Of a DNA stretch of 64,000 nucleotides, positions 40,554-49,050 are shown one piece after another. The notes beneath the pieces are model-generated. The model was given only the letters and a program-made list of their open reading frames with translations, was not told the origin of the DNA and ran no database searches. Position 1 is the first letter of the stretch. Each line of letters begins with the position of its first letter. The stretch is from an uncultured Oscillospiraceae bacterium (lineage in GTDB: Bacteria > Bacillota > Clostridia > Oscillospirales > Ruminococcaceae): contig CAKSEY010000003.1 in the NCBI GenBank assembly GCA_934448295.1, positions 1 to 64,000 on the forward strand. The letters run 5' to 3'. The position numbers and the translations under genes were made by a program.

Positions 40554-41780
40554 TTGGATTTCAACACAAGGCTTCTTCACGGCGGTTTCAAGCCGGACGC
40601 GGCGACCGGTTCGACCATCGCGCCGATATATCAGGTCAGCGCGTTCGCCCAGGAAAGCGCGGAAAAGCTGGAGGCGGTGTTCAACAACCGCGCTCCGGGG
40701 TTCGCCTACACCCGTATCAGCAACCCCACGGTCGCAAGCTTTGAAAACCGCATGAACGCGCTTGAAAAGGGGCTCGGCGCAGTCGCCTGTTCCTCGGGAA
40801 TGGCGGCGGTGACGCTCTCGATGCTGAATATCCTGGAGTCCGGCGATGAGGTGATCGCAGGCGCGGGGCTTTTCGGCGGGACTATCGACCTTTTCGGCGA
40901 CCTGAAGTCGTTCGGCATAACAACGCGGTTTGCCCCGCACGTCACCGTGGAGGAGCTCCAGCCGCTCATAAACGAAAGGACGAAAGCGGTATTCGCGGAG
41001 CTTATAGGAAATCCGGGGCTTGAAATAGTCGACCTGAAAGAGGTCTCAGCGCTGTGCCACGAGCATAATATCCCGCTGATAATCGACAGCACCACCGCAA
41101 CTCCGTACCTTATAAATCCGTTTGAATTCGGCGCGGATATCGTGGTGCACTCCACGTCCAAGTACATAAACGGCGGCGGGAACTCCATCAGCGGAGTTAT
41201 CATCGACAGCGGGAACTTCCCGTGGGATTTCGAAAAGCACACGGCGCTTGCGGAGTATAAGAAGATGGGAAAGCTCGCGTATCTCGCGAAGCTGCGCGGC
41301 GGGCTGTGGCGCAATGTCGGCGCCTGTCTCGCCCCGGTGAACGCGTTCATGAATTCCGTGGGAATGGAAACGCTGGGGCTGCGAATGGAGCGCTGCTGCG
41401 AAAACGCGCTTGCCCTGGCGGAATTCTTCCGGGATACGGACGGCGTTGAGCCGAATTACCCGGCGCTGCCGGACAACCCGTATCATGCGCTCTGCGAGAG
41501 CCAGCTAAAAGGAAAGGGCGGCGCGATACTCACGGTCATGGCTGGCAGCAGGGAGCGCGCGTTCCGGCTGATAAACGGGCTGAAGCTTGCGACAAACGCC
41601 ACCAACATCGGAGATGTGCGCACGCTGGTGATACACCCCTCCAGCACGATATACGCCCACAGCAGCGAGGCTCAGAAGCTTGCCGCGGGAGTATACGAGG
41701 ATACCATAAGAATAAGCGTAGGCATAGAGGATAAGCAAGACCTCGTCGCGGATTTCAGGCAGGCGATAGAGGCGCTGTAA
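40554..41780 (+). CDS. metY: O-acetylhomoserine sulfhydrylase (MetY-type)
   Basis: A 408-residue PLP enzyme of the Cys/Met metabolism family. The start is taken as TTG 40554, nine bases from GGAG; the in-frame GTG at 40545 abuts the ribosome site. It has YTRISNPTVASFE, SSGMAAVTLSMLNIL and the Schiff-base Lys in VVHSTSKYINGGGNSISGVI. It should replace the acetyl group of O-acetylhomoserine with sulfide or a protein-bound thiocarboxylate to give homocysteine. The downstream carrier-protein genes suggest the latter. First gene of a seven-gene operon. Confidence 0.9.
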   Translation: MDFNTRLLHGGFKPDAATGSTIAPIYQVSAFAQESAEKLEAVFNNRAPGFAYTRISNPTVASFENRMNALEKGLGAVACSSGMAAVTLSMLNILESGDEVIAGAGLFGGTIDLFGDLKSFGITTRFAPHVTVEELQPLINERTKAVFAELIGNPGLEIVDLKEVSALCHEHNIPLIIDSTTATPYLINPFEFGADIVVHSTSKYINGGGNSISGVIIDSGNFPWDFEKHTALAEYKKMGKLAYLAKLRGGLWRNVGACLAPVNAFMNSVGMETLGLRMERCCENALALAEFFRDTDGVEPNYPALPDNPYHALCESQLKGKGGAILTVMAGSRERAFRLINGLKLATNATNIGDVRTLVIHPSSTIYAHSSEAQKLAAGVYEDTIRISVGIEDKQDLVADFRQAIEAL

Positions 41781-41792
41781 AGGAGAATAAAC

Positions 41793-42656
41793 ATGGCAAC
41801 AGATTACGCAACGCTGAAAAAAGGCGGATTCATGCGCCAGAAGCAGAAGAACAACTTTTCGCTGCGGCTGCGGGTAGTGGGCGGAAACCTCACGGCAAAG
41901 CAGCTTGCGGCTATCGCGGAGGTCTCCGATAAATTCGGGGACGGGCACGTTCACCTGACCTCCCGCCAGAGCGTTGAGATACCGTTCATCAAGCTGGACG
42001 ACATAGAGGAGGTCAAGGCGGCTCTCGCAAAGGGAGACGTGGAGCCGGGAGTATGCGGCCCGAGGGTGCGCACGATAACCGCCTGTCAGGGCGAGGCGAT
42101 ATGCCCCAGCGGCTGTATCGACACCTACGCTCTTGCCAAGGAGCTGGACGACCGCTATTTCGCCCGGGAGCTGCCGCACAAGTTCAAGTTCGGCATAACC
42201 GGCTGCCAGAACAACTGCCTTAAAGCGGAGGAAAACGACCTCGGCATAAAGGGCGGAATGCAGGTGAAGTGGCGGGAGGATCTCTGCATAGGCTGCGGGG
42301 TCTGCGAGAAAGCCTGCCGCAAGGGCGCTATCTCCATCACGGACGGAAAGGTGAACGTGGACTACGACAAGTGCAATTTCTGCGGAAGATGCTTCAAGGC
42401 CTGTCCCACCGAAGCATGGGATACCGTACACGGCTATATCGTGTCCTTCGGCGGACTTTTCGGCAACAGCATAAACAAGGGCGAAGCAATAATCCCGTTC
42501 ATCGAGGACAAGGAAAAGCTGATGAAGATCTGCGACGCGGCAATCGTTTTCTTTGAGCAGAACGCGAAGACCGGCGAACGCTTCAAATTCACCATCGACC
42601 GCGTTGGCAGGGAAAAATTCGAGCAGGTTATAAAGGAGGCTTACAGCAATGGCTGA
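41793..42656 (+). CDS. Siroheme-dependent sulfite (or nitrite) reductase with ferredoxin domain
   Basis: A 287-residue protein. The N-terminal half is the ferredoxin-like sulfite/nitrite reductase domain (GGNLTAKQLAAIAEVSDKFG; GHVHLTSRQSVEIPF). The siroheme-[4Fe-4S] cysteines are in ACQGEAICPSG and GCQNNCLKAEEND. The C-terminal half carries two [4Fe-4S] sites, CIGCGVCEKACRKG and CNFCGRCFKACPTE. This compact form resembles AsrC and small dissimilatory-like reductases. In an operon with metY and a thiocarboxylate system, six-electron reduction of sulfite to sulfide is the likely reaction. Siroheme can come from the operon at 27.6-33.9 kb. RBS AAAGGAG. Confidence 0.9.
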   Translation: MATDYATLKKGGFMRQKQKNNFSLRLRVVGGNLTAKQLAAIAEVSDKFGDGHVHLTSRQSVEIPFIKLDDIEEVKAALAKGDVEPGVCGPRVRTITACQGEAICPSGCIDTYALAKELDDRYFARELPHKFKFGITGCQNNCLKAEENDLGIKGGMQVKWREDLCIGCGVCEKACRKGAISITDGKVNVDYDKCNFCGRCFKACPTEAWDTVHGYIVSFGGLFGNSINKGEAIIPFIEDKEKLMKICDAAIVFFEQNAKTGERFKFTIDRVGREKFEQVIKEAYSNG

Positions 42657-42894
42657 TTACAATATTGACGACCGGGTGGACATCACCGACGTAGTATGCC
42701 CCACCACATTCGTAAAGGCAAAGGTGGCTCTGGAGGAGCTTGACGAGGGGCAGGTGCTCGCAATAAGAATGAACGACGGCGAGCCCGTTCAGAACGTCCC
42801 GCGCAGCATAAAGGAGGAGGGTCACAAGATCCTGAAGCTCATCAACAACGAGGACGGAACCTACGACCTCATCGTGGAAAAGGTGGGCGACTGA
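42649..42894 (+). CDS. TusA-family sulfur-transfer protein
   Basis: An 81-residue protein overlapping the reductase gene by eight bases. It has the TusA/SirA fold markers: VDITDVVCPTTFVKAKVALE holds the single Cys in a CPxx motif (CPTT, where TusA has CPxP), followed by VLAIRMNDGEPVQNVP. TusA proteins pass persulfide sulfur between enzymes. Here it may receive sulfide or persulfide formed by the reductase and pass it to the carrier-protein system. It is the only member of the family in the window. Confidence 0.85.
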   Translation: MADYNIDDRVDITDVVCPTTFVKAKVALEELDEGQVLAIRMNDGEPVQNVPRSIKEEGHKILKLINNEDGTYDLIVEKVGD

Positions 42895-43202
42895 TGGCTG
42901 TAAAATCAACGAACGAGAGCTTCCCGCAGGATATAGCGGAGGGACTGGTGCTGGCGGATTTCTATTCCGATTCCTGTATTCCCTGCAAGAGAATGTCCCC
43001 GGTGCTCGCCGAGCTTGAAGAGGAACAGCCCGGCATAAAGCTGGTGAAGCTCAACATAAATTTCGGCGCTGAGACCGCCGCAGAGTATGGCGTGACCTCA
43101 GTTCCCACGCTGGTATTCTTTAAGGACGGCGCAGAGGTGCAGAGAATTACCGGAGCAGTGAAGAAGCCGCAGCTCGAAGAAATTATAAAGACATTATTAT
43201 AA
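42894..43202 (+). CDS. Thioredoxin-like protein
   Basis: A 102-residue thioredoxin with active site CIPC (YSDSCIPCKRMSP) and cis-Pro in TSVPTLVFFKDG. Start overlaps the TusA-like stop by one base (TGATG). It is the second thioredoxin of the island. Being inside the sulfur-carrier operon it may release sulfide from persulfide on the TusA-like protein or keep it reduced. Confidence 0.9.
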   Translation: MAVKSTNESFPQDIAEGLVLADFYSDSCIPCKRMSPVLAELEEEQPGIKLVKLNINFGAETAAEYGVTSVPTLVFFKDGAEVQRITGAVKKPQLEEIIKTLL

Positions 43203-43213
43203 GGAGAACGACC

Positions 43214-43420
43214 ATGACTATCACAGTAACAGGCGTAAAGAAGGAAGTAGCGGACGGACTGACCCTCGCACAGCTCGTTATAGACGAAAAGGTAGAGACC
43301 CCCGAGTACGTCACCGCCAGCGTCAACGACGATTTCGTTTCCAGCAGCAGCTTTGAGGACACCGTGCTCAAGGACGGCGACAACGTTGAGTTCATCTATT
43401 TCATGGGAGGCGGTCAGTAA
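43214..43420 (+). CDS. hcyS: ThiS/HcyS-type sulfur carrier protein
   Basis: A 68-residue ubiquitin-like carrier. It has the beta-grasp pattern of ThiS (TVTGVKKEVADGLTLAQLV; GDNVEFIYFMGGGQ). The C-terminus is GGGQ, so a Gly-Gly end is capped by one extra Gln, unlike ThiS, which ends in GG. Carriers with an extra residue need trimming before adenylation, and a JAMM protease lies two genes downstream. This matches HcyS of the Wolinella homocysteine pathway in logic. A role in thiamin synthesis is less likely, since no thi genes are near. RBS AAGGAGAACG. Confidence 0.82.
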   Translation: MTITVTGVKKEVADGLTLAQLVIDEKVETPEYVTASVNDDFVSSSSFEDTVLKDGDNVEFIYFMGGGQ

Positions 43421-44232
43421 TGGCATTTACAAACGAACAGCTTGAGCGCTACTCCCGCCACATCATTCTTAAAGAAGTCGGCGCAAAGGGGCAGAAGAAG
43501 CTGCTGAACGCAAAGGTGCTGATAATCGGCGCGGGCGGACTCGGCGCCCCGGCGGCGCTTTACCTCGCGGCTGCGGGAGTGGGCACCATCGGTATCGCAG
43601 ACGCCGACGAGGTGGATCTCTCCAACCTCCAGCGGCAGGTGATACACACCACGGCGGACGTCGGCAAGGCAAAGGTGCAGTCCGCAAAGGAGACCATGGA
43701 AGCCATAAACCCTGACGTTACCGTGAACACCTACCGCACCTTCATCGACAGCGAAAATATCCTGGATATCATCAAGGACTACGATTTCGTCATTGACGGG
43801 ACTGATAATTTCCCGGCTAAGTTCCTGATTAACGACGCGTGCGTAATGGCAAAGAAGCCGTTCTCCCATGCGGGAATAATCCGCTTCAAGGGGCAGCTCA
43901 TGACCTACGTCCCCGGCAAGGGACCCTGCTACCGCTGCGTGTTCAAGAATCCCCCGCCAAAGGACGCGGTGCCTACCTGCAAGCAGGCGGGAGTTATCGG
44001 CGCAATGGGCGGAGTTATCGGCAGCCTCCAGGCGATGGAAGCAATCAAGTATATCCTCGGCGTGGGCGACCTGCTGACCGGATATCTGCTGACCTACGAC
44101 GCGCTGAAAATGGAGTTCCGCAAGATAAAGCTGCCGTCTGACACCAGCAAGTGCCCGATTTGCGGGGAGCACCCGACGATCACTAAGCTCATCGACTATG
44201 AGCAGGCGGAATGTGATGGAGTACATTTATGA
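43420..44232 (+). CDS. hcyF: ThiF/MoeB/HcyF-type carrier-adenylating enzyme
   Basis: A 270-residue E1-like enzyme. The ATP-binding motif is VLIIGAGGLGAPAALYLAAA, the adenylation region DADEVDLSNLQRQVIH, and DGTDNFPAKFLIND binds Mg. Zinc-binding pairs are CYRC and CPIC. It should adenylate the C-terminal glycine of the adjacent carrier protein, which is then thiocarboxylated. It lacks the rhodanese domain of MoeZ-type fusions, so sulfur must come from elsewhere, plausibly the reductase/TusA pair. It overlaps hcyS by one base and the JAMM gene by four. Confidence 0.9.
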   Translation: MAFTNEQLERYSRHIILKEVGAKGQKKLLNAKVLIIGAGGLGAPAALYLAAAGVGTIGIADADEVDLSNLQRQVIHTTADVGKAKVQSAKETMEAINPDVTVNTYRTFIDSENILDIIKDYDFVIDGTDNFPAKFLINDACVMAKKPFSHAGIIRFKGQLMTYVPGKGPCYRCVFKNPPPKDAVPTCKQAGVIGAMGGVIGSLQAMEAIKYILGVGDLLTGYLLTYDALKMEFRKIKLPSDTSKCPICGEHPTITKLIDYEQAECDGVHL

Positions 44233-44639
44233 TAAAGCTTTCAAGGTCTGATTACGAAAAGATACTCGCCCACGCTGAAAAGGAGCTTCCAAACGAGGCC
44301 TGCGGGCTTATCGCGGGAGTTGTCGAGGGCGGCGACAAGCTGATAAAGAAGGTGTACCTGCTGACCAACACGGATCACTCCAACGAGCATTTCAGCATGG
44401 ACCCTAAGGAGCAGCTTGCGGCGATAAAGGATATGCGCGCCAACGGTCTTGTGCCGCTGGGGAACTGGCACAGCCACCCGGAGTCGCCCTCCCGCCCGTC
44501 GGACGAGGACAAGCGGCTTGCATACGACAGCAAGGCAAGCTACATGATACTCTCGCTGATGGAGCGCAGCGCACCGGTGCTTAACTCGTTCCACATCTCC
44601 GGCACGGACGCGGAAAAGGAGCCGCTGGAAATATCCTGA
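44229..44639 (+). CDS. hcyD: JAMM/MPN metalloprotease (HcyD/Mec-like)
   Basis: A 136-residue zinc isopeptidase-like protein with the complete JAMM motif: Glu23 (PNEACG), His81-Ser-His83-Pro and Ser91-x2-Asp94 (SDED). In bacterial sulfur-carrier systems such enzymes remove extra residues from the carrier (HcyD, QbsD) or release cysteine from it (Mec with CysO). The carrier here ends GGGQ and no CysM-type gene is present, so trimming of the final Gln is preferred. Last gene of the operon, followed by a terminator. Confidence 0.88.
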   Translation: MIKLSRSDYEKILAHAEKELPNEACGLIAGVVEGGDKLIKKVYLLTNTDHSNEHFSMDPKEQLAAIKDMRANGLVPLGNWHSHPESPSRPSDEDKRLAYDSKASYMILSLMERSAPVLNSFHISGTDAEKEPLEIS

Positions 44640-44667
44640 TAGCGCTTTGCGTTACTGAATAAGAATG

Positions 44668-44706
44668 ATCCCGGCAGAGGTCTCGCTTCTGCCGGGATTG
44701 TTTTAT
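44668..44706 (+). terminator. Terminator of the metY-hcyD operon
   Basis: ATCCCGGCAGA (44668-44678) / TCTGCCGGGAT (44688-44698), then TGTTTTATTTT. Confidence 0.85.
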
Positions 44707-45125
44707 TTTCTGCGGTTCCTGCGGTCCTGGAGCGCCTTGTTCAGTTCCTCGGCGGAGCGCTTTCCGCTCAGCCAGTTGGTGAAGTAGGTGAAGCCGTAAA
44801 CCGCCGCAATACTCGCCATCATTGAAATACAGCCAATAGGGGTTATTTCATACCAGCCAAACCAGTACCCGGCGAGAAGTATCACAACGGTTATGAGAAC
44901 GTAGTGAATGATATACCTTATTATAAGGACGCGCCGCGTGAATTCCCGGTCGGGGAGCGCCAGCATGGTCACAATGGTCGCCGCAAGAGCTACTGCGGGT
45001 ATCTGCCAGAGCACCATGGTCGTCCAGGTCTCCAGGCCGTTCAGCGTGACGATAAGCGCGCATATAAGCAGCGTGCCCGTGGTTATCTTTGTGAACATAC
45101 TTATAAAATACTGAAGCTGCTTCAT
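44703..45125 (-). CDS. DUF3021 membrane protein
   Basis: A 140-residue protein with four hydrophobic helices and a basic C-terminal tail (LNKALQDRRNRRK). It matches the DUF3021 pattern and overlaps the LytTR gene by four bases. LytTR plus DUF3021 pairs are common in Firmicutes, where the membrane protein modulates the DNA-binding partner; that function is established only for a few relatives. Confidence 0.8.
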   Translation of the reverse strand: MKQLQYFISMFTKITTGTLLICALIVTLNGLETWTTMVLWQIPAVALAATIVTMLALPDREFTRRVLIIRYIIHYVLITVVILLAGYWFGWYEITPIGCISMMASIAAVYGFTYFTNWLSGKRSAEELNKALQDRRNRRK

Positions 45126-45580
45126 ACCGCACCCCCTATTCCGAGTTTTCTTTTCAGCGCCGGGACATACTGCCGGGAGATGACCGTGCGCTCGCCGTTG
45201 TCAAGCAGCGCCTCAAACCGCCCGTTGAACGCCGGGGTCAGCTTTGAGATACGGGAGATATTCACGATGACCGACCGTGATATCCGCAGGAAATCCGTGT
45301 TTTCAAACTGCTGCTCCAGCTCGTACAGCTTTCTTTTTATCTCGTAGACCTTGCTGCTGCAATAGGCGAACACCCGGTCGTCCACCGCCTCAAAGTAATA
45401 CACGCTGCCCGGCTCTATCATCACAATGCTGCCGTCGTCCAGGCAGGGGAGCTTATCCCGCCGCGCCTTGAGCGCATATATCAGCTTCAGGATATCATCG
45501 TCCGGCTGGGCGCAGCGGATGATTATTTCTTCCTCCGCCCCCGCCGGAAGCTCTTCAAGCGTTATTCTGATGGAGCTCAC
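45122..45580 (-). CDS. LytTR-domain DNA-binding regulator
   Basis: A 152-residue regulator without a receiver domain. Residues about 50-150 are the LytTR domain (YYFEAVDDRVFAYCSSKVYE; FLRISRSVIVNISRISKL; VISRQYVPALKRKLG). The start is uncertain: the first possible start in frame is GTG 45580, immediately after AAGAGG, just past the stop of the permease gene. It probably controls the ABC exporter genes with which it is co-transcribed, responding through the DUF3021 partner. Confidence 0.85.
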   Translation of the reverse strand: MSSIRITLEELPAGAEEEIIIRCAQPDDDILKLIYALKARRDKLPCLDDGSIVMIEPGSVYYFEAVDDRVFAYCSSKVYEIKRKLYELEQQFENTDFLRISRSVIVNISRISKLTPAFNGRFEALLDNGERTVISRQYVPALKRKLGIGGAV

Positions 45581-45584
45581 CCTC

Positions 45585-46496
45585 TTATCTGTCGGATCTG
45601 TACCGCCGTGATGTGATCATCGCGGCAGCCGTTATAAATATTATACCACAAACCAGAAGAATTGCAAGCTGTATCTGCCAGTTGACGTCCAGGTCTCCCA
45701 TTTTTACCGTAACGCCCATCTTGTCGTAATATTCGCTGATCGCCTCGTCCGGCAGCCCCTCCAGGGTCTTGGCGCCCATTTCCTTTGTGAGCGCCTGCCG
45801 GAACATCGAGCAGCCGTGCAGCACGGGCAGGCATTTCAGGAACGTCTGCACTCCCTCGGGAAGCCCGCCTACGGGAATGTATATCCCGCCCAGGAATCCC
45901 ACCAGCGTGCCGGTCAGCGTGGAGAAGCCAGACCATGCTCCTGCGCTCTTTATCAGCACTCCCGCAAAATACATCACGCCGGAGTAGGTGAAGCAGTTGA
46001 CGAGTATCATGGCGAGAAGCTCAAAATGACCCGTAACGTCCGGGAGCAGCGCGCCGTTTGACGCCGCGAAAAGCTCGGCCGCCGCCAGCGTCAGCACGCA
46101 TATCAGCACTGAGGCAGCCCAGGAGGCCGCGATATATCCCAGCGACAGCTTTATCCTGCTGAGGGGAGCCGTCCGGAACGCCTGGAGCCTGCCGCCGGTG
46201 AAGTCGTCTATCATCGTGGAGGTGACCATGGCTGAAACGGTCACTCCGTTCACGCAGAGGATACCGCCGACCGCCCACATCAGCACGAAAAGCTGCGCGT
46301 TGTCCCTGTTCTGTTCCGGGGTGCCGATGTTAAGCTCCTCCAGGGTGTCGGTGATGGAGCTGACGTTCATATCCCCGAGAAAAACCAGCATAAGCACCAT
46401 AACTATAATAGCGGACAGCAGCGAGAAGAAAACCGCCGACCTGTCCCGCAGGTAGATTTTTAGGTCGCGCCCCGCAAGCGCCATAACTTCGCTCAT
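45585..46496 (-). CDS. ABC-2 type exporter permease
   Basis: A 303-residue membrane protein with six predicted helices and an extracellular loop after the first helix. It has an N-terminal amphipathic RDLKIYLRDRSAVFFSLLS segment and GTLVGFLGGIYIPVGGLPEG, typical of DrrB/NodJ-like ABC-2 permeases. Start ATG 46496 with GGAGG upstream, overlapping the ATPase gene. Exported substrate unknown. Confidence 0.88.
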   Translation of the reverse strand: MSEVMALAGRDLKIYLRDRSAVFFSLLSAIIVMVLMLVFLGDMNVSSITDTLEELNIGTPEQNRDNAQLFVLMWAVGGILCVNGVTVSAMVTSTMIDDFTGGRLQAFRTAPLSRIKLSLGYIAASWAASVLICVLTLAAAELFAASNGALLPDVTGHFELLAMILVNCFTYSGVMYFAGVLIKSAGAWSGFSTLTGTLVGFLGGIYIPVGGLPEGVQTFLKCLPVLHGCSMFRQALTKEMGAKTLEGLPDEAISEYYDKMGVTVKMGDLDVNWQIQLAILLVCGIIFITAAAMITSRRYRSDR

Positions 46497-47410
46497 GATA
46501 ATACCTCCGTGTTTTCAAGCTTTCTTCCTGCCGCATTCAGGAATACGTCGTCCATGGTGCCGCCTATCACCTCAAATCCGGCGACGTCCCCGCGCACCCT
46601 GTCGAGAATGTCGAGGGATCTCAGCGTTCCGTCAAGCTCGGCGCTGTAGCCGTAGGGCTCCCGCCGCAGACCCTCCAGCGTAAGCTCCTTTTCGGTGTAA
46701 AGCCGCAGCTTGTCCCGGGCGAACTGCTCCTTTAGCTCAAACGGCGTTCCCTTGGCGCATATCCTGCCCCGGTCGATAATTACTATTCTGTCCGCCTCCG
46801 CAGCCTCCTCCATATAATGCGTGGTGAGGAACACCGTCATGCCGCAGGCTTTGCGCATTTCGGTGATGGTCTCCCAGACGCTGCGGCGGGTCGCGGGGTC
46901 TAGCCCGGTGGTGGGCTCGTCAAGGAACAGCAGCTCCGGGGAGTGCATGAGCGCGGCGGCTATCTCGCAGCGGCGCTTCTGCCCGCCGGAGAGCTTTTTG
47001 TAGCGTTTTTCGGCGACGTCGTTCAGCGAGAGTATTTCGCATACCCGGTCAAATTCGGCGGCGCATTCGGAGGTCTCGGCTCCGTAGAGCTTACCGCGCA
47101 GCATGAGGTTTTCCCGGACGGTCAGCATATCGTCAAGGCAGTTGCCCTGGTATACTATGCCGATCTTCCTGCGGATCTCGCCGTCGTCCTTCCCGAGGAC
47201 GCCGCCGCATATCTCGGCGCTGCCGCCGGTGGGGGATATCAGCGTTGACAGCATATTTATCGTGGTGGATTTTCCCGCGCCGTTCACGCCGAGGAACCCG
47301 AAGAATTCCCCGCGCCCCACGGAAAAGGTCAGACCGTCCACCGCCTTTACGCTGCCGAAGCTCTTTGTCAGTCCGCTGACGGATATCGCGTGTTCGTAGT
47401 CGTTTTTCAT
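46493..47410 (-). CDS. ABC exporter ATP-binding protein (DrrA/CcmA-like)
   Basis: A 305-residue ATPase; start ATG 47410 with AGGAAGG upstream. Walker A GVNGAGKSTT, signature LSGGQKRR, Walker B LLFLDEPTTGLDP, and FLTTHYMEEA. The C-terminal 80 residues form the extension usual in DrrA-type drug or polyketide exporters. First gene of the operon ATPase-permease-LytTR-DUF3021. Confidence 0.92.
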   Translation of the reverse strand: MKNDYEHAISVSGLTKSFGSVKAVDGLTFSVGRGEFFGFLGVNGAGKSTTINMLSTLISPTGGSAEICGGVLGKDDGEIRRKIGIVYQGNCLDDMLTVRENLMLRGKLYGAETSECAAEFDRVCEILSLNDVAEKRYKKLSGGQKRRCEIAAALMHSPELLFLDEPTTGLDPATRRSVWETITEMRKACGMTVFLTTHYMEEAAEADRIVIIDRGRICAKGTPFELKEQFARDKLRLYTEKELTLEGLRREPYGYSAELDGTLRSLDILDRVRGDVAGFEVIGGTMDDVFLNAAGRKLENTEVLS

Positions 47411-47436
47411 ATGATACCTTCCTTTCCTGTGACATG

Positions 47437-47465
47437 ATGATACCACATACCGCCGCCGGATTCAA
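47437..47465 (-). promoter_or_regulatory. Promoter of the ABC exporter operon
   Basis: Minus-strand TTGAAT (47465-47460), 17-base spacer, TATCAT (47442-47437). Confidence 0.55.
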
Positions 47466-47602
47466 GGGGTTTCCGGGCGAGCTGCGATATCCGGCGGGTA
47501 AGCTGCATAATACCCGGGTGAAATGCAGCCGGGCAGAAATTAGGGAGCTTTGGCGGGGTTTCACTTTTTCTTCACAAATCTGCCATATGCCTGTAATAAG
47601 TA

Positions 47603-47631
47603 TTGACAATTCCGCTCGTATACTGTACAAT
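47603..47631 (+). promoter_or_regulatory. Promoter of the rnf operon
   Basis: TTGACA (47603-47608), 17-base spacer, TACAAT (47626-47631). The leader to the rnfC start is about 95 bases. Confidence 0.75.
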
Positions 47632-47733
47632 ATATGCATATACGTTTTTATATATCAGTAATATATTTACAGTATATCAGACAGCTCCTCAGGGAGTAAA
47701 ATTACGAAATCAAGGAGAAGGGGTTGGTTTTAT

Positions 47734-49050
47734 TTGTCAAGGCTGAGTTCTATCCACCTGCCGCATTACAGCGGCTCCGCTGAGCAGCTCACCCGCAAGG
47801 TGCCCGTGCCGGAGGAGGTCGTGATCAGCATGGCGCAGCACATCGGCGCTCCCTGCGAGCCGCTGGTGAAGGTGGGCGACAGGGTGCGCGTCGGTCAGAA
47901 GATCGGCGATACCCAGGCGTTCATGTCGGCGCCGGTGCACGCTTCCATAAGCGGCGAGGTAACGGAGATAAAGGACGTTATGAACGTCGGCGGCAGGCTG
48001 TGCAAGTCGGTAACTATCAAGTCGGATAACCGCATGGAGGTCTGTCCCGACATAAAGCCTCCGGTGATAGAGAGCCGCGGGGATTTCCTGAAGGCCGTCC
48101 GCGAGAGCGGCGCTATCGGTCTGGGCGGCGCGGGATTCCCGACGCACGTCAAGCTGGCTTACGACCACGACAAGGTGAACATCGAGTACCTGCTGATAAA
48201 CGGCGCCGAGTGCGAACCGTACATAACCTCGGACTACCGCTGCATGATAGAGGAGACCGACGCGGTCATCGGCGGAATAAAGCTGGTGCTGAAATGGCTG
48301 GATATACCAAAGGCGGTCATCGGAATAGAAGCCGACAAGCCCGAGGCGGTATCCAGGCTGACAAAGCTGCTTGCTCCCATCCCCGAAATAGAGGTGAAGA
48401 AGCTCCCGAGCAGCTATCCGCAGGGCGCGGAGAAAATTCTCGTGCACAACCTGACCGGGCGTATCGTCGGCGAGGGAATGCTCCCGTCGGACGTTGGCTG
48501 CGTGGTGATGAACGTGTCCACGGCGGCGTTCATCTACAACTACACCCGCACCGGAATGCCGCTGGTAAAGCGCCGCGTCACCGTTGACGGGAATATCGTG
48601 AACTCTCCGTGCAACTTCTTCGTCCCGGTGGGGATCCTGCTGCACAGCGTGGTGGGCTTCGCCTCTTTGAGAAAGCAGCCGGACAAGATAATCATGGGCG
48701 GCCCGATGATGGGAAACTGCGCGTTCGACCCGGACACTCCCCTGGCGAAAACCACGAACGCGGTGCTGCTTTTCAGCGAAGCGCCGAAGTATGAGGAATC
48801 TCCCTGCATACGCTGCGGGCGCTGCATAAGAGCCTGTTCGCTGAACCTCATGCCCACCGAGCTTGAGCACGCTTACGACGCGCGAAACGCGGAGCTGCTC
48901 AGGAAGCTTAAAGTAAACCTCTGCATGAACTGCGGAGCGTGCAGCTTCGTCTGTCCCGCGAGAAGAAGCCTGGCTGAAAAGAATCAGCTCGCCAAGGACT
49001 TCCTCCGGCAGCATGACGCAGCGCAGAAAGGGAAGCGAGGTGCAACATGA
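47734..49050 (+). CDS. rnfC: Rnf complex subunit RnfC
   Basis: A 438-residue peripheral subunit carrying NADH/FMN and two [4Fe-4S] clusters. The TTG at 47734 is the only start in frame; AAGGAGAAGGGG lies slightly far upstream. GGAGFPTHVKLA and INGAECEPYITSDYRCMIEE are the flavin/NADH signatures. Clusters are CIRCGRCIRACSLN and CMNCGACSFVCPAR. Rnf couples electron flow from reduced ferredoxin to NAD with ion pumping. First gene of rnfCDGEAB. Confidence 0.95.
   Translation: MSRLSSIHLPHYSGSAEQLTRKVPVPEEVVISMAQHIGAPCEPLVKVGDRVRVGQKIGDTQAFMSAPVHASISGEVTEIKDVMNVGGRLCKSVTIKSDNRMEVCPDIKPPVIESRGDFLKAVRESGAIGLGGAGFPTHVKLAYDHDKVNIEYLLINGAECEPYITSDYRCMIEETDAVIGGIKLVLKWLDIPKAVIGIEADKPEAVSRLTKLLAPIPEIEVKKLPSSYPQGAEKILVHNLTGRIVGEGMLPSDVGCVVMNVSTAAFIYNYTRTGMPLVKRRVTVDGNIVNSPCNFFVPVGILLHSVVGFASLRKQPDKIIMGGPMMGNCAFDPDTPLAKTTNAVLLFSEAPKYEESPCIRCGRCIRACSLNLMPTELEHAYDARNAELLRKLKVNLCMNCGACSFVCPARRSLAEKNQLAKDFLRQHDAAQKGKRGAT

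Noticed and set aside
43214..43420. Thiamin ThiS assignment for the small carrier
   Set aside because: Ends GGGQ and not GG, and is co-transcribed with metY, sulfite reductase and a JAMM protease; no thiG, thiH or thiE in the window.
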